Positions 1-9,122 of a DNA stretch of 64,000 nt are shown piece by piece. The notes beneath the pieces were generated by a model that worked only from the letters and a program-made list of their open reading frames with translations, had not been told where the DNA came from and searched no databases. Source of the DNA: Vibrio tapetis subsp. quintayensis (GTDB lineage Bacteria > Pseudomonadota > Gammaproteobacteria > Enterobacterales > Vibrionaceae); the NCBI RefSeq assembly GCF_030409945.1, contig NZ_JAUFQV010000032.1:294736-358735 (forward strand), read 5' to 3'. Position 1 is the first letter of the stretch. Each line of letters opens with the position of its first letter. Both the position numbers and the translations under genes were made by a program.

Positions 1-35
1 TGAACATTAATCAAACAATTTGACTGGTAAATAAC

Positions 36-65
36 AAAGCGGAAGGTATACCTTCCGCTTTTTTG
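36..65. terminator. Rho-independent terminator
   Basis: Perfect 11-bp stem (36-46 pairing with 51-61) around a TATA loop, followed by T residues on the plus strand and preceded by A residues, so it can work in both directions. On the minus strand it lies just past the glpK stop codon and would end the glpFK transcript. Confidence 0.85.
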
Positions 66-117
66 TTTTAGGCTAATCAAACCTATAATAATTTAGACTT
101 AATCCTAGCATGAAACA

Positions 118-1629
118 CTACTCGTCTTTCATTTCAGCCCAAACTTGAGCACATCGTACTGCTCGTTTCCACCCCGTGTAACGCTGCTCTCGCTTAGATT
201 TGTCACTATTCGGAACAAAGCTTCGATCAATTTCTGCTTTGCCTTGCAACTCTTCCAAGCTATCCCAGTACCCCACAGCAATACCCGCTAAGTAAGCAGC
301 GCCAAGTGCTGTTACTTCCGTTACTTTAGGTCTGTGTACCTCGGTATCCAACACATCTGATTGGAACTGCATTAAGAAGTTATTGGCAACAGCGCCACCG
401 TCTACGCGCAGAGCTGCAAGCTTGATGTCGGAATCCGCTTGCATCGCATCCAACACGTCACGTGTCTGATAAGCAATACTTTCTAATGTCGCACGAATAA
501 TATGATTCGAGTTAACACCACGCGTAAGGCCAACAATGGTTCCACGTGCATAGGCATCCCAGTAGGGAGCACCTAATCCGGTAAATGCTGGCACGACATA
601 CACACCATTCGATGTGTCTACCTTAGTCGCAAAATACTCTGAATCGTGCGCGTCATCGAGCAGCTTCATTTCATCACGCAACCATTGAATAGAAGCGCCC
701 CCCATAAATACAGCCCCCTCTAATGCATAAGCAGGCTCACCGTTTGGACCACAAGCTAGGGTGGTTAATAGACCATTTGTGGAGGTCACTTTTTCTTGCC
801 CAGTATTCATCAACAAGAAACAACCCGTACCATAGGTATTCTTCGCCTGACCCGCTTCGACACACATCTGCCCATATAAGGCCGCTTGTTGGTCACCAGC
901 AATGCCCGCAATAGGAATACGAGTTCCGCCTTTACCACCAATATTGGTTTGGCCGTACACTTCTGAAGAACGCTTAACTTCTGGCATCATTGCTAAAGGA
1001 ATATCGAGCGCTTTAAGCAGCTTTTCATCCCACTGAAGCGTGTTGATGTTGAATAACATAGTTCGAGATGCATTGGTGTAATCAGTCACGTGAACACGCC
1101 CCTGAGTCATCTTCCACACCAACCATGTATCAACCGTACCAAATAACAATTTTCCAGCAGCGGCGTCTTCACGTGCCCCTTCTACGTTATCCAGTATCCA
1201 TTTTACTTTGGTTCCAGAAAAGTAAGGGTCAAGCACCAGTCCTGTATTCTCGCGGACGTATTCTTCTAAGCCTTCCGCTTTGAGCTCTTCACAGATACTC
1301 GCAGTACGGCGACACTGCCAAACAATTGCATTATAAATTGGTTTACCAGTGTCCTTGTTCCAGACAATTGTGGTTTCACGCTGGTTGGTAATGCCGATAC
1401 CGGCGACTTGATCACTGCTAATGCCTGCTTTACCAAGTGCTTCAACTAACGTTGAACTCTGAGTTGCGTATATTTCCATTGGATCGTGTTCTACCCAACC
1501 TGCTTGAGGGTATATTTGGGTGAATTCACGCTGTGACACGCTGACAATATTTGCGTCGTGATCAAGTACTACAGCACGTGAGCTGGTGGTCCCTTGATCT
1601 AGGGCTACCATATATTTTTGCTCTGTCAT
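118..1629 (-). CDS. glpK: glycerol kinase
   Basis: ATP-dependent phosphorylation of glycerol to sn-glycerol-3-phosphate in the cytoplasm, the trapping step of glycerol uptake. The 503-residue protein has the usual GlpK length. The FGGY-kinase N-terminus ALDQGTTSSRAVV is visible, then ETTIVWNKDTG, the core VDTWLVWKMTQG near residue 170, GIAGDQQAALYGQ near 245, and the C-terminal ATP-domain signature LRVDGGAVANNFLMQFQ near 410. It is the distal gene of a glpF-glpK pair on the minus strand, with a 96-bp gap after glpF, and ends at a strong terminator. GlpR-like sites lie upstream of glpF, so it is probably induced by G3P. No oddities seen. Confidence 0.98.
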   Translation of the reverse strand: MTEQKYMVALDQGTTSSRAVVLDHDANIVSVSQREFTQIYPQAGWVEHDPMEIYATQSSTLVEALGKAGISSDQVAGIGITNQRETTIVWNKDTGKPIYNAIVWQCRRTASICEELKAEGLEEYVRENTGLVLDPYFSGTKVKWILDNVEGAREDAAAGKLLFGTVDTWLVWKMTQGRVHVTDYTNASRTMLFNINTLQWDEKLLKALDIPLAMMPEVKRSSEVYGQTNIGGKGGTRIPIAGIAGDQQAALYGQMCVEAGQAKNTYGTGCFLLMNTGQEKVTSTNGLLTTLACGPNGEPAYALEGAVFMGGASIQWLRDEMKLLDDAHDSEYFATKVDTSNGVYVVPAFTGLGAPYWDAYARGTIVGLTRGVNSNHIIRATLESIAYQTRDVLDAMQADSDIKLAALRVDGGAVANNFLMQFQSDVLDTEVHRPKVTEVTALGAAYLAGIAVGYWDSLEELQGKAEIDRSFVPNSDKSKREQRYTGWKRAVRCAQVWAEMKDE

Positions 1630-1725
1630 GATGGGATCCTTGTTGTTTCATGTTCTGTTATTGATATAAGTGTAGGTACAATTTCGTTTATTCTTATTCG
1701 CAGCCTTTATGAGGCATTCTATTTA

Positions 1726-2577
1726 TTAAGCATTTGCTTCTTCTGCTTCATCGGTATCGCATTGATTAGGGATAGTACAACCTTGCCCTTCAACCGGTAA
1801 GTAAGCCGCTATCGCTTTTGGATATAACCAACCACCAAAACACGCACCAGCAATAGGCCCTAGAATAGGCACAATGAAGTAAGGAATGTCTTTAGCTCCC
1901 GTTAATGCATGCTCCCAACCTGCAAAATAGGCAAAAAGTTTAGGTCCAAAGTCGCGAGCAGGGTTCATTGCAAAGCCAGTCAGTGGACCGAGTGAACCAC
2001 CAATAACGGCAATTAATACACCAATTAACAGCGGATTCATCGGGCCACGAGACGCTCCATTACTCTCATCACCTAATGCCAAAATGCCAAACATAAGCAC
2101 CGCTGTGATAACAAATTCAACCGCAAGAGCACCTAAGAAAGAAAGTGAGGCATGAGGGTAGGTAGAAAAAATGCCTGCAGTCGACAATGCTTCTTCGCTG
2201 CTACGTGCAAAGTTATGCAAAATTTCATAGTCGGTAAATAAGTTGCTGTATAAGCCATAAACTAATGCCGCAGAACAAAACGCCCCCGCCATCTGCGCCA
2301 CGATATATGGCAATACTTTTTGCTTGTCAAAACCGTGAAATGCAGCAAGTGCAATGGTCACAGCAGGGTTAATATGTGCCCCAGATACGCCAGCGGTGCA
2401 GTAAATCGCAATCGCAACTCCAAAACCCCATACAATGCTTACTTCCCATTGACCGAATTCCGCGCCCGTTAATACCAGTGCTGCAACGCAACCAACACCA
2501 AAGAAAATTAACAACCCCGTACCTATAAACTCTGCCAAGCACTCTCCGAAAAGAGTGTGTTGCCTTTTCGTCGTCAT
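1726..2577 (-). CDS. glpF: glycerol uptake facilitator (aquaglyceroporin)
   Basis: Inner-membrane channel of the MIP/aquaporin family that lets glycerol diffuse into the cell. The 283-residue protein has six hydrophobic spans and both pore half-helix motifs: GAHINPAVTIA (first NPA, near residue 68) and GFAMNPARDFGPK (second NPA, near residue 205). The Asp after the second NPA-R (NPARD) is the residue that marks glycerol-conducting rather than water-only channels. It is the first gene of the leftward glpFK operon and is divergent from glpR. Confidence 0.97.
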   Translation of the reverse strand: MTTKRQHTLFGECLAEFIGTGLLIFFGVGCVAALVLTGAEFGQWEVSIVWGFGVAIAIYCTAGVSGAHINPAVTIALAAFHGFDKQKVLPYIVAQMAGAFCSAALVYGLYSNLFTDYEILHNFARSSEEALSTAGIFSTYPHASLSFLGALAVEFVITAVLMFGILALGDESNGASRGPMNPLLIGVLIAVIGGSLGPLTGFAMNPARDFGPKLFAYFAGWEHALTGAKDIPYFIVPILGPIAGACFGGWLYPKAIAAYLPVEGQGCTIPNQCDTDEAEEANA

Positions 2578-2733
2578 GATTTAGTCCTTTATTTATCTGT
2601 TTGTCATCATTCACGTTATGTTTCTTTTCACACGTTGCCTGTATTCACTCTTTGTCGCTTTTCACGCATTGTCTCTTATCACGCATTGTGTGTGAGGCTA
2701 TTTTGCACACAATCTGTCATTCGAAAACACTTT

Positions 2734-2757
2734 ACGCTCGAAATTGAGCGTTCGAAC
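2734..2757. promoter_or_regulatory. candidate GlpR operator upstream of glpF
   Basis: ACGCTCGAAATTGAGCGTTC and the bases after it form two GCTCGAA/GCGTTCGAAC half-sites. They resemble the TGTTCG-type half-sites of enterobacterial glp operators and a second candidate in front of glpA (3940-3955). The site lies about 160-180 bp upstream of the glpF start. Judged by eye; no matrix scan was run. Confidence 0.4.
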
Positions 2758-3098
2758 ACGGATTTCGTTAATGAAACCTTACAAAATGTTAATTAGCTCA
2801 TATATCACCCGCATTAGAATAATAGCTCTATGGCATTTGAAGCCTTTACCACCAACCCAGCAAGCGATATTCTTTTAAAACCCGATTCGCGCATCAAATT
2901 TTCGTCACTCACTACCAATTAATAACAGTTTTGTAATATCTCTCTCCGTAAGTAGCTGTTCAAGTTAACGATAAATTTGAAACAGCAAACTCTGTTTGCA
3001 ATCAATATTGCTAGCAACAACCGCTTTCGTTAATTGAAATCACCACTCCAACGAGTACACTTACTGGGTAAATGATTACGTTTAGAAGGGAACAGTGC

Positions 3099-3863
3099 GT
3101 GAAAGCGAGCAAACGCCATCAAGAAATTATCGATTTAGTTCAAACTCACGGCTATGTAAGCACGGATGATTTAGTCGAACGCTTTAATGTGAGCCCACAA
3201 ACAATCCGCCGCGATCTCAATGAACTGGCCGACAGTAACCGAATTCGTCGCAATCATGGTGGAGCAACCATCATCACCAGCTCTGAAAATTCGTCTTATA
3301 ACAGCCGCAAGGTGATGTCTTCACAAGAGAAACAACGTATCGCCCAAACCCTGGTAAAACACATTCCAGATGGTGCGACGTTATTCATTGATATTGGCAC
3401 CACCCCTGAAGAAGTTGCGAGAGCATTACTAGATAATCATCAACAACTTAGGATTGTCACCAACAACATCAATGCGGCAACGATTCTTATGACCAAACCT
3501 GATTTTAAGGTCATTTTGGCCGGTGGTGAGGTTCGTAACCGAGATGGTGGAGTCACAGGGGAAGCAACCCTCGACTTCATATCTCAATTTCGATTGGACT
3601 TTGGTATCTTAGGGATCAGTGGTATCGACTACGATGGTTCGCTACTGGATTTTGACTACCATGAAGTTCGCGTTAAAAGAGCCATCATCGAAAATAGTCG
3701 CTGTGTTTACTTAGGTGTCGATCACTCAAAATTTGGCCGCAATGCGATGGTCAAACTGGGCAGTATTACCGAAGTCGATCTCATCATTACCGACCAAACA
3801 CCGCCTGAAGCACTTAGTGCGATCATTAAAGAGCATGAAGTGGCGATTGAAATAGCCAACTAA
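3099..3863 (+). CDS. glpR: glycerol-3-phosphate regulon repressor (DeoR family)
   Basis: DNA-binding repressor of the glp genes, released by G3P. A DeoR-type helix-turn-helix occupies residues 5-60 (SKRHQEIIDLVQTHGYVSTD, then VSPQTIRRDLNEL and NRIRRNHGGA). A DeoR C-terminal sugar-phosphate sensor domain follows (DGATLFIDIGTTPEEVA, VLAGGEVRNRDGG, GSLLDFDYHEVRVKR). I prefer the GTG at 3099 over the ATG at 3072: GAAGGGA sits at ribosome-binding distance and the protein then starts like E. coli GlpR. It sits between glpFK and glpABC, the two units it should control. Confidence 0.95.
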   Translation: MKASKRHQEIIDLVQTHGYVSTDDLVERFNVSPQTIRRDLNELADSNRIRRNHGGATIITSSENSSYNSRKVMSSQEKQRIAQTLVKHIPDGATLFIDIGTTPEEVARALLDNHQQLRIVTNNINAATILMTKPDFKVILAGGEVRNRDGGVTGEATLDFISQFRLDFGILGISGIDYDGSLLDFDYHEVRVKRAIIENSRCVYLGVDHSKFGRNAMVKLGSITEVDLIITDQTPPEALSAIIKEHEVAIEIAN

Positions 3864-3884
3864 CAATAATGTTCAAAAATTCAG

Positions 3885-3911
3885 AACCCACCAACACGGT
3901 GGGTTTTTTTG
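3885..3911 (+). terminator. terminator of glpR
   Basis: AACCCACC (3885-3892), a five-base loop and GGTGGGTT (3898-3905), followed by a run of T; 22 bp after the glpR stop. Confidence 0.9.
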
Positions 3912-3939
3912 TTTATCACAAACTCAAAACGAAATTAAA

Positions 3940-3955
3940 ATGCTCGTTCGCGCAT
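3940..3955. promoter_or_regulatory. candidate GlpR operator upstream of glpA
   Basis: ATGCTCGTTCGCGCAT is an imperfect palindrome built like the enterobacterial glp operator (ATGTTCG with an inverted half). It lies about 80 bp upstream of the glpA start. A GCATGATCA nonamer, identical to the core of the RctB iterons elsewhere in the window, follows at 3962-3970. Confidence 0.45.
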
Positions 3956-4033
3956 TTGTGAGCATGATCATTCACTCATAATGAAAATAATGACACACTA
4001 ACACTGTGTCTAATTGGCTTAAGAGTGCGTTAT

Positions 4034-5737
4034 ATGACTAAGTACCCTCGCTTTGAAACTCAAGTTGTCATCATTGGTGGTGGAGCAACCGGTACGGGGA
4101 TCATGCGTGACTGCGCGTTGCGTGGCATCGACTGTATTTTAATAGAGAGAGACGACTTAGCATCTGGCACTACAGGCCGAAATCACGGCTTATTGCACTC
4201 CGGGGCACGTTACGCTGTCACTGATATTGAATCAGCGAAAGAATGTATTCAAGAAAACGAAATATTAAAGCGAGTGGCCAGTCACTGCGTCGAGTCAACC
4301 AATGGATTGTTTGTCACCCTTCCCGAAGACGAACTCAGCTTCCAAGACACATTCATCTCCGCCTGCCAACAAGCCGGGATCAGTACCGAAAAACTAACAC
4401 CAAAACAAGCACTGCTGCGCGAACCTAACGTTAACCCAGCTTTACTTGGAGCGGTACAAGTACCAGATGGAACACTCGACCCATTTAGGTTGTGCTCTTC
4501 TAATGTACTCGATGCTAAAGAGCGCGGCGCACGTCTGTTTACCCATAGTGTGGTAACACAGCTTATTCGAGAACAAGATACCGTTATTGGCGTGCGGTGT
4601 TTTAACAGCCGGAATCAAAGCAAGTTTGAAATCTATGCTACCGAAGTGATCAACGCCGCGGGTATATGGGGGCAACAAATCGCTGAGTACGGCGATTTAC
4701 GCATCAAAATGTTCCCAGCCAAAGGCTCTTTACTGATCTTGGACTATCGTATCAATAACTTGGTGATTAACCGCTGCCGCAAACCATCCGACGCAGATAT
4801 ATTAGTCCCTGGCGACACAATATCTCTAATCGGAACGACGTCAGAACACATTGATTACGACCAAATAGACAATTTACGAGTCTCAAACAAAGAAGTTGAT
4901 ACCTTATTGGAAGAAGGAGCAAAACTCGCCCCAATCATGGCCAACACTCGCGTCTTGAGAGCCTATGCCGGAGTAAGGCCACTCGTTGCTGTCGATGACG
5001 ACGGCAGTGGTCGCAACATCAGCCGTGGTATTGTGTTACTCGATCATGCGGAGCGAGATGGTTTGCAAGGATTCACTACCATTACTGGCGGCAAACTGAT
5101 GACCTCTAGGTTAATGGCGGAATGGACAACCGATCTGGTCGCTAAAAAACTGGGCAACACTGTCCCATGTACAACCCACAGTGAACTGCTTCCGGGCTCA
5201 TCCGAGTTAAAAAAACCGCTTAAGAAAACCGCCAGCCTCGCAAAACCTGTTTATCAATCTGCGGTTTATCGTCACGGTGAACGCGCAGAACAATTTCTCA
5301 CGAGCGACGCCCAGCGCCAAGCCGTAATTTGTGAATGCGAAATGGTCACCGCAGGAGAGATTGAATACGCCATCAAGAAACTCGACGTACATAACTTGGT
5401 CGACCTGCGTCGTCGCACTCGATTAGGCATGGGCCCATGTCAGGGGGAATTATGCACCTATCGTGCCGCGAGTTTATTTGAGCAACACGCACAACTGGAC
5501 GGCCACGAAGCAAGCTTGCTATTAAGTGAATTCTTGGAAGAGCGATGGAAAGGCATTAAACCTGTATTTTGGGGCGACGCACTGCGTGAAGCCGAATTTA
5601 GCTACTGGATTTATGAAGGCCTATTTGGTGCCGGTCAACTTGAAACGCTAGCAGGCGCATCCAGCAATAAAGCGCAAACAACCACTAAAACGAATAAACA
5701 AAATAAAACGGCGATTCGCCCGCAGGAGCAACTATGA
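4034..5737 (+). CDS. glpA: anaerobic glycerol-3-phosphate dehydrogenase subunit A
   Basis: FAD-dependent catalytic subunit oxidising G3P to dihydroxyacetone phosphate in the GlpABC complex at the inner membrane. Features: N-terminal dinucleotide fold VVIIGGGATGTGIMRD, the FAD-contact stretch ERDDLASGTTGRNHGLLHSG, RAYAGVRPLV near residue 315, and a C-terminal BFD-like [2Fe-2S] domain with CECEMVTAGE and GMGPCQGELC. The frame opens at GTG 4025, but ATG 4034 gives the expected MTKYPRFETQ start. The stop overlaps the glpB start (ATGA). About 15-20 residues of Gln/Lys/Thr-rich sequence extend the C-terminus. Confidence 0.96.
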   Translation: MTKYPRFETQVVIIGGGATGTGIMRDCALRGIDCILIERDDLASGTTGRNHGLLHSGARYAVTDIESAKECIQENEILKRVASHCVESTNGLFVTLPEDELSFQDTFISACQQAGISTEKLTPKQALLREPNVNPALLGAVQVPDGTLDPFRLCSSNVLDAKERGARLFTHSVVTQLIREQDTVIGVRCFNSRNQSKFEIYATEVINAAGIWGQQIAEYGDLRIKMFPAKGSLLILDYRINNLVINRCRKPSDADILVPGDTISLIGTTSEHIDYDQIDNLRVSNKEVDTLLEEGAKLAPIMANTRVLRAYAGVRPLVAVDDDGSGRNISRGIVLLDHAERDGLQGFTTITGGKLMTSRLMAEWTTDLVAKKLGNTVPCTTHSELLPGSSELKKPLKKTASLAKPVYQSAVYRHGERAEQFLTSDAQRQAVICECEMVTAGEIEYAIKKLDVHNLVDLRRRTRLGMGPCQGELCTYRAASLFEQHAQLDGHEASLLLSEFLEERWKGIKPVFWGDALREAEFSYWIYEGLFGAGQLETLAGASSNKAQTTTKTNKQNKTAIRPQEQL

Positions 5738-7077
5738 ATTTCGACACGATTGTGATTGGAGGAGGCCTTGCAGGCTATAGCGCGGCGTTACGAAGTTTAG
5801 AGCTTGGCCGTAAGACTGCTGTCATTTCTCATGGTCAAAGTGCACTGCATTTTTCTTCAGGTTCAATTGACGTACTAGCGAAACTACCTAATGGCTGCGA
5901 CATCGATAAACCGCAGCAAGGAGTGAAATCCCTCACGCAACTCGCTCCTCACCATCCTTATAGCAAATTAGGTAACGACAATATTTGGCCTGCGCTAGAG
6001 TGGTACAAAACGATCATGGCCTCCTTGGGGATTCCGTTAACTCATCAAGACGACGGCAGTAATCATCTACGAATCACACCTTTAGGGACACTAAAATCAA
6101 CTTGGTTATCGCAACCCTTTGTTTATCAGATGCCAACTGACCTCGATTGCCATGAATTGAGCAAAGTTACCTTTGTCGGCATTGATGGGTTTCGAGACTT
6201 TCACCCAGAATTAGCTGCGGACAATTTTCGACGCTATGCCGCCTTTGAGCGACTCACAATTTCAAGTGCTCGTGTAACAGTACCAGGTTTCGAACAATTG
6301 AAGCGCAACCCGTGTGAATTGCGCTCTATCGATATTGCAAGGTTGCTGCGCAGTGATGACGCCCTTAAGGCCTTTGCCGATCAACTGCTTCGCATTGCGG
6401 CACCGTCGGATTTGGTTGTGATGCCGGCCATCATGGGAAATGGCGACGGCCTAGTATGGCTGAATAAACTTCGTGACTTAACCGGACTACGAATACATGA
6501 AGTCCCTACTATGCCCCCATCATTACTGGGTATTCGTTTAGAAGAGGCGATGAGCCGAGCATTTATTCGCCAAGGAGGCGTTCATCTTCGCGGCGATCAA
6601 GTGATCAGCGGAGAGTTCAAATACAGCGGGCAAACCGCTCAGTTAGACAAGATCTACACACGTAACCTACAAGATCATGCACTGCAGGCTAAGCGCTTCA
6701 TCCTTGCGACAGGCAGCTTTTTTAGCCAAGGATTACACGCAAGCCACCAGCTGATCGCCGAGCCAGTTTTTGGCCTTGATCTCGCGCCTTATCAACAACG
6801 TGAAAACTGGCATCAGCATGATTTTTTCACTGACCAATCGCATCCGTTTTTGGAAATGGGCGTCGTCACCAACCACAGATTAAACCCAAGCATTAAGCAG
6901 CACACCGTAAAAAACCTATTTTGTGCTGGTGCCATCTTGGCTCATTACAATCCTATTTCCGAGGGCTCCGGTGGCGGAGTGGCGATCTGTACTGGCTTTC
7001 ATGCCGCAAACCAAGCACTGGCATCAACAGAACATGTTCAAACCGATCACCACGTTCAATCGGAGGCTCCATTATGA
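5734..7077 (+). CDS. glpB: anaerobic glycerol-3-phosphate dehydrogenase subunit B
   Basis: Second flavoprotein subunit of GlpABC, passing electrons from GlpA towards GlpC and the quinone pool. The N-terminus TIVIGGGLAGYSAALRSLE is the FAD-binding motif; FSSGSIDVL and the C-terminal LFCAGAILAHYNPISEGSGG (residues about 390-410) match GlpB. The 447 residues exceed E. coli GlpB slightly (about 419). It is translationally coupled by 4-bp ATGA overlaps to glpA upstream and glpC downstream. Confidence 0.95.
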   Translation: MNFDTIVIGGGLAGYSAALRSLELGRKTAVISHGQSALHFSSGSIDVLAKLPNGCDIDKPQQGVKSLTQLAPHHPYSKLGNDNIWPALEWYKTIMASLGIPLTHQDDGSNHLRITPLGTLKSTWLSQPFVYQMPTDLDCHELSKVTFVGIDGFRDFHPELAADNFRRYAAFERLTISSARVTVPGFEQLKRNPCELRSIDIARLLRSDDALKAFADQLLRIAAPSDLVVMPAIMGNGDGLVWLNKLRDLTGLRIHEVPTMPPSLLGIRLEEAMSRAFIRQGGVHLRGDQVISGEFKYSGQTAQLDKIYTRNLQDHALQAKRFILATGSFFSQGLHASHQLIAEPVFGLDLAPYQQRENWHQHDFFTDQSHPFLEMGVVTNHRLNPSIKQHTVKNLFCAGAILAHYNPISEGSGGGVAICTGFHAANQALASTEHVQTDHHVQSEAPL

Positions 7078-8297
7078 GTGACACTTTGACTCCTATCCGA
7101 AAAGACACCAGCTTTGATCAGTGCCTAAAATGCACCGTTTGTACCGTCTATTGCCCAGTAGCCAAAGCTAACCCCGACTACCCAGGACCTAAAGAGTGCG
7201 GCCCTGATGGCGAAAGGCTACGAATGAAAAGCCCAGCGTTTTATGACGAAGCGTTAAAACACTGTACCAACTGCAAACGCTGCGAAACCGCCTGCCCATC
7301 AGGGGTAAAAATTGGCGACATGATTGCCGCCGCACGGGGTGAGTTCGGCGAGTTAAAACTCAACCCGAAAACGATGCGAGACTTCGTTCTTAGCCATACG
7401 GATTTATTCGGAAGCATCGCAACCCCTTTTGCACCGATCGTTAATTTTGCCACTTCTATTCCGGTGGTAAAAAAGATCATGCATAAGACTATCGGTGTGC
7501 ACGACCATAAGTCTCTGCCAAAATATTCCCATGGAACCTTTCGACGCTGGTTCAAACAAAACTGCACCAGTCAGCCGCTTTATCCTAGGCAAGTCGCCTA
7601 TTTTCATGGCTGTTACGTCAATTATAACCATCCTCAGTTGGGCAAAGATTTCATCAAAGTCATGAACTCGATGAGTGTTGGAGTTCGTCTACTCGATAAA
7701 GAAAAGTGCTGTGGCGTGCCATTAATTGCCAACGGATTTCATGACAAAGCTCGGAAGAATGCAGAGCTAAACGTCAAGCAGTTGCAAAACACAGTAGATA
7801 CATACAACACCACCGTGCTGTCTACGTCTTCTACATGTTCATTCACATTAAAACAAGAATACCCCCACGTGTTGAACGTCGACAACAGTGGTGTTGCTGA
7901 CCGAATTCAGTACGTGACTCGCTTTCTACTGCGTGAATTTATGAGTGGTAATATGCCGACAATGAAGCCTCTAAACAAACGCATTGTTTACCATACTCCT
8001 TGCCACCTTGAGCGCAGTGGTGGTGCTATCTTCACCATAGAATTGCTTAAGATGATCCCTGGGTTAGAGGTCATTGTCTTAGATAGTGAATGCTGTGGCC
8101 TTGCAGGTACTTACGGATTTAAAGAGGAAAATTACGATGTGTCTATGAAGATTGGCCAGCACTTATTTGACACCATCAAAGCCTCTGGCGCCGACTATGC
8201 CATTACCGATTGCGAAACCTGTAAATGGCAAATCGAAGAGAATTCTGGGCTAGAGACCATTCACCCGATTAGCCTCATCGCCCAAGCGCTGGCATAA
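7074..8297 (+). CDS. glpC: anaerobic glycerol-3-phosphate dehydrogenase subunit C
   Basis: Iron-sulphur membrane-anchoring subunit of the anaerobic G3P dehydrogenase. Two ferredoxin clusters are plain, CLKCTVCTVYCPVAK (residues about 17-31) and CTNCKRCETACPSG (about 64-77). Two CCG domains follow (CCGVPLIANGFHD and CCGLAGTYGFK), the pattern of heterodisulphide-reductase-like electron carriers. The frame is open much further upstream, but ATG 7074 has GGAGG at good spacing and overlaps the glpB stop. The product is 407 residues. Last gene of glpABC; no convincing terminator follows. Confidence 0.96.
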   Translation: MSDTLTPIRKDTSFDQCLKCTVCTVYCPVAKANPDYPGPKECGPDGERLRMKSPAFYDEALKHCTNCKRCETACPSGVKIGDMIAAARGEFGELKLNPKTMRDFVLSHTDLFGSIATPFAPIVNFATSIPVVKKIMHKTIGVHDHKSLPKYSHGTFRRWFKQNCTSQPLYPRQVAYFHGCYVNYNHPQLGKDFIKVMNSMSVGVRLLDKEKCCGVPLIANGFHDKARKNAELNVKQLQNTVDTYNTTVLSTSSTCSFTLKQEYPHVLNVDNSGVADRIQYVTRFLLREFMSGNMPTMKPLNKRIVYHTPCHLERSGGAIFTIELLKMIPGLEVIVLDSECCGLAGTYGFKEENYDVSMKIGQHLFDTIKASGADYAITDCETCKWQIEENSGLETIHPISLIAQALA

Positions 8298-8329
8298 AAC
8301 ACAGCACATAAATGGCAAGCACTTAAGGC

Positions 8330-8911
8330 TTAGATAGCGGCCGATTTCACGTGCTGCCATAACTCAAATAGGTGCTGCGTCGCTTCCATGTATTGCGGAT
8401 ATTCGCTGAATTTTTGGCGTAATTCCGCATTCATGTTGAAGACATCATCACTCAATTCCCAATACAAAACGGTCGTATAGAGCATTGCTTTAAGAGTTTT
8501 GCATACTTGCTGCTCATAGATGACTTCTATCTCAACTAACAGATCCTGTCTTTGAGCTTCGTTGGCGATACCTTGCTTAATGGATGCCACCAGGCGCTGG
8601 TAGGGTTCATGCTGCGTTAAGCTGACCATTACCGCAGGGGTTGCTTTAGCTAAAGGAATAAGCGCCTGTTCGATGATTGCCAACCAATTTTCTTTGGTCA
8701 AATCGCTGTCACTAATGCTGGTAAAATCGGAACGTATTTGTTTCTCAACCGAAGCCTGTGACTTTTTAAGGACAGAACGAACCTTTTGAAACGGCAGTTG
8801 ATGCTCTTTACACAGATCAACAATGAGTGCGTGAAAGCCACCACCCGGTAAATGAAGGTTTTCTTTGAATATTGAAATGGCTTGTTCTTGTTGCTCTGTC
8901 AGTGCGCTCAT
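8330..8911 (-). CDS. uncharacterised helical protein, possibly TetR-like
   Basis: About 193 residues, all-helical by composition and convergent with glpC. The first 60 residues (FKENLHLPGGGFHALIVDLC, then EHQLPFQKVRSVLKKSQ) are arranged like a degenerate TetR N-terminal helix-turn-helix. The rest resembles a TetR-style ligand/dimer domain (VEIEVIYEQQVCKTLKAML, WELSDDVFNMN). I do not recognise the family with certainty and assign no function. The frame starts at 8935; the Met at 8911 (MSALTEQQEQ) is the likelier start, though neither has a strong ribosome binding site. Confidence 0.6.
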   Translation of the reverse strand: MSALTEQQEQAISIFKENLHLPGGGFHALIVDLCKEHQLPFQKVRSVLKKSQASVEKQIRSDFTSISDSDLTKENWLAIIEQALIPLAKATPAVMVSLTQHEPYQRLVASIKQGIANEAQRQDLLVEIEVIYEQQVCKTLKAMLYTTVLYWELSDDVFNMNAELRQKFSEYPQYMEATQHLFELWQHVKSAAI

Positions 8912-9015
8912 TGTGTATTTTATCCATCGAAGCAATAATCTGCCGTAAGGCTAGAGATTTTCTGGTCTCGATTCAAGTACCCCATCACAACAATTTCCCT
9001 AACTCGGCATGAAAA

Positions 9016-9065
9016 CAAAAAAGCGGATGAAAAACGCAGAGTCATTCTGCCCATTTCTATCCGCT
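9016..9065 (-). terminator. terminator after the glycosyltransferase
   Basis: Read on the minus strand: AGCGGAT, an inner GCAGA/TCTGC stem, ATCCGCT and then T6. The outer arms are 9059-9065 and 9022-9028. It ends the leftward transcript of the gene at 9123. Confidence 0.7.
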
Positions 9066-9122
9066 ACTTTATTTAGATCCATACCTTATAGTACGTACCC
9101 ATCAACATTCAATATGCAGGTT

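Noticed and set aside
723..1283. Plus-strand frames inside glpK
   Set aside because: Shadow frames of a well-conserved gene, with implausible composition.
6921..7073. 51-residue N-terminal extension of GlpC
   Set aside because: It lies entirely in glpB coding sequence; the ATG at 7074 has a good ribosome binding site and gives the normal protein.
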